Below are positions 13,762 to 16,879 of a DNA stretch of 16,879 nt, one piece after another. Origin of the DNA: JAUWQU01 sp964605095 (lineage in GTDB: Bacteria > Planctomycetota > Phycisphaerae > SM23-33); contig CAZSBS010000089.1 of assembly GCA_964605095.1 (NCBI GenBank), forward strand, positions 1 through 16,879, in the 5' to 3' direction. Positions within the stretch are counted from its first letter, which is position 1. Every line of letters starts with the position of its first letter. The notes below the pieces were generated by a model that searched no databases, was not told where the DNA came from, and saw only the letters and a program-made list of their open reading frames with translations. The translations under genes were made by a program, and so were the position numbers.

Positions 13762-16700
13762 ATGAAGGAGTCCTGCAATCTCACGCAAGGTTGGTCTAAT
13801 CCCGGCCGGGAATTCCGCAGCGCGCCGTTCTGGTCGTGGAACTCCAAGCTCGACGCGGATCGTCTGTGCCGGGCGATAGATTCGATGCACTCTGCCGGCA
13901 TGGGCGGCTTCTTCATGCACAGCCGCTACGGGCTGAAGACGCCTTACCTGTCCGAGGAGTGGTTCGAGTGCGTCACGGCCTGCGTCGAGCGTGCCCGCAG
14001 CCTGGGGATGAAGGCGTACCTTTACGACGAGGACCGCTGGCCAAGCGGTGCCGCCGGGGGGATCGTAACGCGGAAGAATCCCGAGTATGGGATGGTCTTC
14101 CTGCGGTGCTCGACCTCGGCCCAGCCGGCCCAGAACGCCGAGCGGCTCTCGACGTTCGACGTGGCGATGGACGGATCCGGGCGGATGCGCTCGTACCGCG
14201 AGGCCGACACCTCTGCCGCTGTCGCGCCCGGCGGCGTGCGGGTCTCGTTCGACGTGGTGCCAACCCCGACCTCGGGCTGGTATAATGACGGGCAATACCT
14301 CGACACGATGAACCCGGACGCGGTGGCTGAGTTCATCCACGTCACGCACCAGGCCTACGCCGACCGCTACGGCGAGGACTTCGGCGACCTTATCCCAGCC
14401 ATCTTCACCGACGAGCCGAACTACGGTTCGACCGGCACGGACCCAGCCACCGGCGACCACAAGATGGTGTGGACCGGCCAGATGCCGCGCGAGTTCGTCA
14501 AGCGCCGCGGCTACGACCTCCGCAAATGCCTGCCGGAGCTGGTCTTCCCGTCCATCGACAGCGAATTCTCGAAGGTCCGCCATGACTACTTCCTCACCGC
14601 CACGGAACTGTTCGTCGAGGCCTTCAGCCTTCAGATCGGACGATGGTGCGGCAAGCACAAGATCGCCCTTACCGGACACATGCTGTGCGAGGAAACGCTC
14701 AAGAGGCAGATCAACAGTGTCGGCTCCTGCATGCCCCACTACGAGCACATGCAATGGCCGGGAATCGACATCCTCACCGACCAGGACGATGAGCTTATCA
14801 CCGCCAAGCAGTGTGCGTCCGTCGCCGACCAACTGGGCCGGCAGCGCGTCCTGAGCGAGCTTTACGGCGTCACCGGCTGGGATTGGCCCCTGGAGGGCCA
14901 TAAGTTCGTCGGCGACTGGCAGTACGCCACGGGCGTGAACTTCCGCTGCCCGCACCTGACGCACTTCAGCCTGGCGGGCGGGGCCAAGCGGGATTACCCC
15001 GCCAGCATCTTCTCGCACAGCCCGTGGTGGCCTTACTACAGCGTCGTCGAAGACTACTTCGCCCGACTGAGCCTTGCCCTTACGCAGGGCAAGCCCGTGC
15101 GCGACGTGCTGGTCATCCACAACGTCGAGAGCGGCTGGGGCGCCTGCTTCCGGGCCGGCACGCAAAACCTGCTGACCGAGCTGGACGACGGCCTGGGAAA
15201 GCTCACGCGAACCCTCAGCAACCAGCACTACGATTGGGACTTCGCCGATGAGTCCCTCCTGGCCTCGCACGGGCAGGTCAACACAAAAGGCATCAAGGTC
15301 GGCCGGCTTACGTACAAGCTCGCGGTCGTTCCGCCGTCGGTGACACTTCGCAAGACCACCGTCGCCCTGCTGGCGGAGTTGCTGGCCAAGGGCGGCTCGG
15401 TCCTGTTCGTCGGACGCCGACCCAACCTCGTCGACTCCGAGCGGGGCAAGGAGATAGACAATCTCGTCGCGGCCGCGATGTGCTGCGACAACGCCGACGC
15501 CGCCACCGCCGCCGTCGAATCCGTGCTGGCTCGCCGCGTGTCGATCACCGAGGACGGGCGACAGCAGACGTGCGTCTGGTCCATGCTGCGAAAACTCGAC
15601 CACGGGCAACTACTGTTCGTCCAGTCGCACGACCGCGCGGCCGAGCATCGCCTCCAACTGGACGTCGCCGGCCACGAGCCGGTCGTCCTGTGGGATGCGC
15701 GAACCGGCGAGCGGACTCGCGTGGAAGCTTCCGTGGCCGGCAAGGGCGGCGACGCCCGCGTCAGCTTCGATCTCGACCTGCCCGCCACCGGCTCGGCGCT
15801 GCTGAGCCTGGGCATGGACGTTCCAGAGGCTGCCGAGCCCCGGCCCGCCCCGGCCGTCACCGCCGAGACAGCCCTTGCCGGGCCGTTCGATATCCAGCGA
15901 ACCGAGCCTAACACCATGCCGCTGGACTACTGCCGCTACAGCTTCGGCAACGAGCCGTTCTCGGACGAAATGCCGGTGCTCAAGGCCGATGCGGAAATCC
16001 GCGCCCGCTTTGGCCTGGGTTCCCGCCTCGGCGGCGGCCACCAGCCCTGGTACCTCTACGCCGCCGGCACCGTAGACACCGCCCCCCGCGGCCGGTGCCG
16101 ACTGAAATTCGCCTTCCACGTGACGGACCTGCCCGCACAGTGCAAACTCGCGATGGAACGCCCGGAAGATTTTGCGGTCACCGTCAACGGCCGACCGGCC
16201 GGGAAGCCCGACGGCTTCTGGGTCGATGAGGACATCCGCACGGTCGATATCACCGGCCTGCTTGTCGCGGGCGACAACGAGGTGCTGCTGAGCATGGACT
16301 ACCGCCCGGACATGGAACTCGAGGACCTCTACCTCGTCGGCGAGTTCGGCGTCAGGCTGCATCAGGGCGACGTGCCCGCGCCGGGCGCCATGACCATCGT
16401 AGCCCCGCCGGGGCAACTGGCTTTGGGCTCATGGGTCGGCCAGGGGCTAACCTTCTACGGCGGCGGGATCCGCTACTGCATAACCGTCCGCAAGTCGCCG
16501 GGCGGTCGCGTCCGGCTGCGCCTGCCGGGCGTTCAGGCCACAGCCGTGGTCGTCCGCGCCGGCGACAAGACGCTCGTGCTGCCCTGGGCGCCGATGGAGG
16601 TCGAGCTGACCGACGCGCTGGCAGACGGCGAGAACGCGGTGACGATCGAGGTCATCGGCGGACGCAAGAACATCCTTGGCCCGATGCACGTGCCGTGGAC

Positions 16701-16812
16701 GAAGTGGACCGGCCCGTGCGAGTTCGACCCGAACAACAAGGACTGGACGCGCCACTACCAGATCGTGGAGCACGGCCTGACCGAAGCGGTTGTGGTGGAA
16801 GAAATACGTTGA
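13762..16812 (+). CDS. GH106-like glycoside hydrolase (putative alpha-L-rhamnosidase)
   Basis: The 1016-residue protein opens with a TIM-barrel-like domain: SAPFWSWNSKLDADRL (20-35), GMGGFFMHSRYGLKTPYLSE (46-65) and KAYLYDEDRWPSGAAGG (84-100). IFTDEPNYG (214-222) offers E218, and RVLSELYGVTGWDW (362-375) offers E366. These are the best catalytic acid candidates, assigned by position only. A Rossmann-like part (~470-560, with AKGGSVLFVGRRPN) and beta-sandwich domains follow; VTVNGRPAGKPDGFWVDEDI (~810-830) resembles a sugar-binding jelly roll. This layout matches the large GH106 and relatives, which act on rhamnosyl linkages in pectin. The exact substrate is uncertain. The ATG at 13762 has GGAG 6 nt upstream. 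No signal peptide is seen. It is divergent from GH78. Confidence 0.8.
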   Translation: MKESCNLTQGWSNPGREFRSAPFWSWNSKLDADRLCRAIDSMHSAGMGGFFMHSRYGLKTPYLSEEWFECVTACVERARSLGMKAYLYDEDRWPSGAAGGIVTRKNPEYGMVFLRCSTSAQPAQNAERLSTFDVAMDGSGRMRSYREADTSAAVAPGGVRVSFDVVPTPTSGWYNDGQYLDTMNPDAVAEFIHVTHQAYADRYGEDFGDLIPAIFTDEPNYGSTGTDPATGDHKMVWTGQMPREFVKRRGYDLRKCLPELVFPSIDSEFSKVRHDYFLTATELFVEAFSLQIGRWCGKHKIALTGHMLCEETLKRQINSVGSCMPHYEHMQWPGIDILTDQDDELITAKQCASVADQLGRQRVLSELYGVTGWDWPLEGHKFVGDWQYATGVNFRCPHLTHFSLAGGAKRDYPASIFSHSPWWPYYSVVEDYFARLSLALTQGKPVRDVLVIHNVESGWGACFRAGTQNLLTELDDGLGKLTRTLSNQHYDWDFADESLLASHGQVNTKGIKVGRLTYKLAVVPPSVTLRKTTVALLAELLAKGGSVLFVGRRPNLVDSERGKEIDNLVAAAMCCDNADAATAAVESVLARRVSITEDGRQQTCVWSMLRKLDHGQLLFVQSHDRAAEHRLQLDVAGHEPVVLWDARTGERTRVEASVAGKGGDARVSFDLDLPATGSALLSLGMDVPEAAEPRPAPAVTAETALAGPFDIQRTEPNTMPLDYCRYSFGNEPFSDEMPVLKADAEIRARFGLGSRLGGGHQPWYLYAAGTVDTAPRGRCRLKFAFHVTDLPAQCKLAMERPEDFAVTVNGRPAGKPDGFWVDEDIRTVDITGLLVAGDNEVLLSMDYRPDMELEDLYLVGEFGVRLHQGDVPAPGAMTIVAPPGQLALGSWVGQGLTFYGGGIRYCITVRKSPGGRVRLRLPGVQATAVVVRAGDKTLVLPWAPMEVELTDALADGENAVTIEVIGGRKNILGPMHVPWTKWTGPCEFDPNNKDWTRHYQIVEHGLTEAVVVEEIR

Positions 16813-16879
16813 CGATTCGCGCTGACGGAATCGGCAGGCCCGGAGGACCGACAGTCCAGGCGCGCCGGGAGCCGGGGGC
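16813..16879. other. Window tail without a recognised feature
   Basis: The last 67 bases after the GH106-like stop are GC-rich and too short to judge. I see no T-run terminator in them. Confidence 0.5.

Noticed and set aside
13519..15609. 696-residue open frame on the minus strand
   Set aside because: It lies antisense to the GH106-like gene, which has clear domains and a ribosome-binding site. The translation is Val/Gly/Arg/His-rich with no family motifs, as expected from third-position GC bias.

Overview
The window is a GC-rich chromosomal segment that looks like the phylum Planctomycetota, quite possibly class Phycisphaerae. That assignment is inference. It rests on the mix of ordinary housekeeping genes with large plant-polysaccharide glycosidases, small membrane-anchored proteins of unknown function, and palindromic or hairpin-forming intergenic repeats. 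No 16S gene is present to confirm it. There are no rRNA or tRNA genes, CRISPR arrays, transposases or phage genes. Thirteen complete protein genes and one partial gene are supported.

Left part (1-2910, all minus strand): rplM (uL13) and rpsI (uS9) are transcribed from a strong sigma70-type promoter at 2975-3002 and end in a 12-bp stem terminator. They are followed by argC and then argJ, which is cut by the window edge. argC and argJ overlap by one base (TAATG) and encode consecutive or recycling steps of arginine synthesis. rhaB (rhamnulokinase, plus strand, 3349-4845) is divergent from rplM and has its own promoter, part of which is duplicated upstream.

Middle part: 4846-5382 has no gene and is built from degenerate dispersed repeats. 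It is followed by three small minus-strand genes for membrane-anchored proteins (5383-6298), two of which are tandem paralogues. A 104-bp imperfect hairpin element (6347-6450) separates them from a three-gene minus-strand unit: a YkgJ-type cysteine-cluster protein with a lysine-rich tail, then hisS, then a PD-(D/E)XK-like protein. rsmE (plus) is divergent from that unit and convergent with a membrane-bound family 2 glycosyltransferase. The 94-bp gap between rsmE and the glycosyltransferase carries two inverted copies of a 25-nt hairpin unit.

Right part: a GH78 alpha-L-rhamnosidase (minus) and a GH106-like 1016-residue glycosidase (plus) diverge from a 260-bp regulatory region. Neither has a recognisable signal peptide, so they probably act in the cytoplasm on imported rhamnose-containing oligosaccharides (for example from rhamnogalacturonan). 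Their product could enter the L-rhamnose pathway, in which RhaB acts after an isomerase not seen here. The rhamnose theme therefore spans the window but is split by unrelated housekeeping genes.

No clear new multi-gene system is demonstrable. The least explained parts are the small membrane-protein cluster, the PD-(D/E)XK-like protein, the GH106-like enzyme, and the structured intergenic repeats, two of which contain the stop codon of the adjoining gene.
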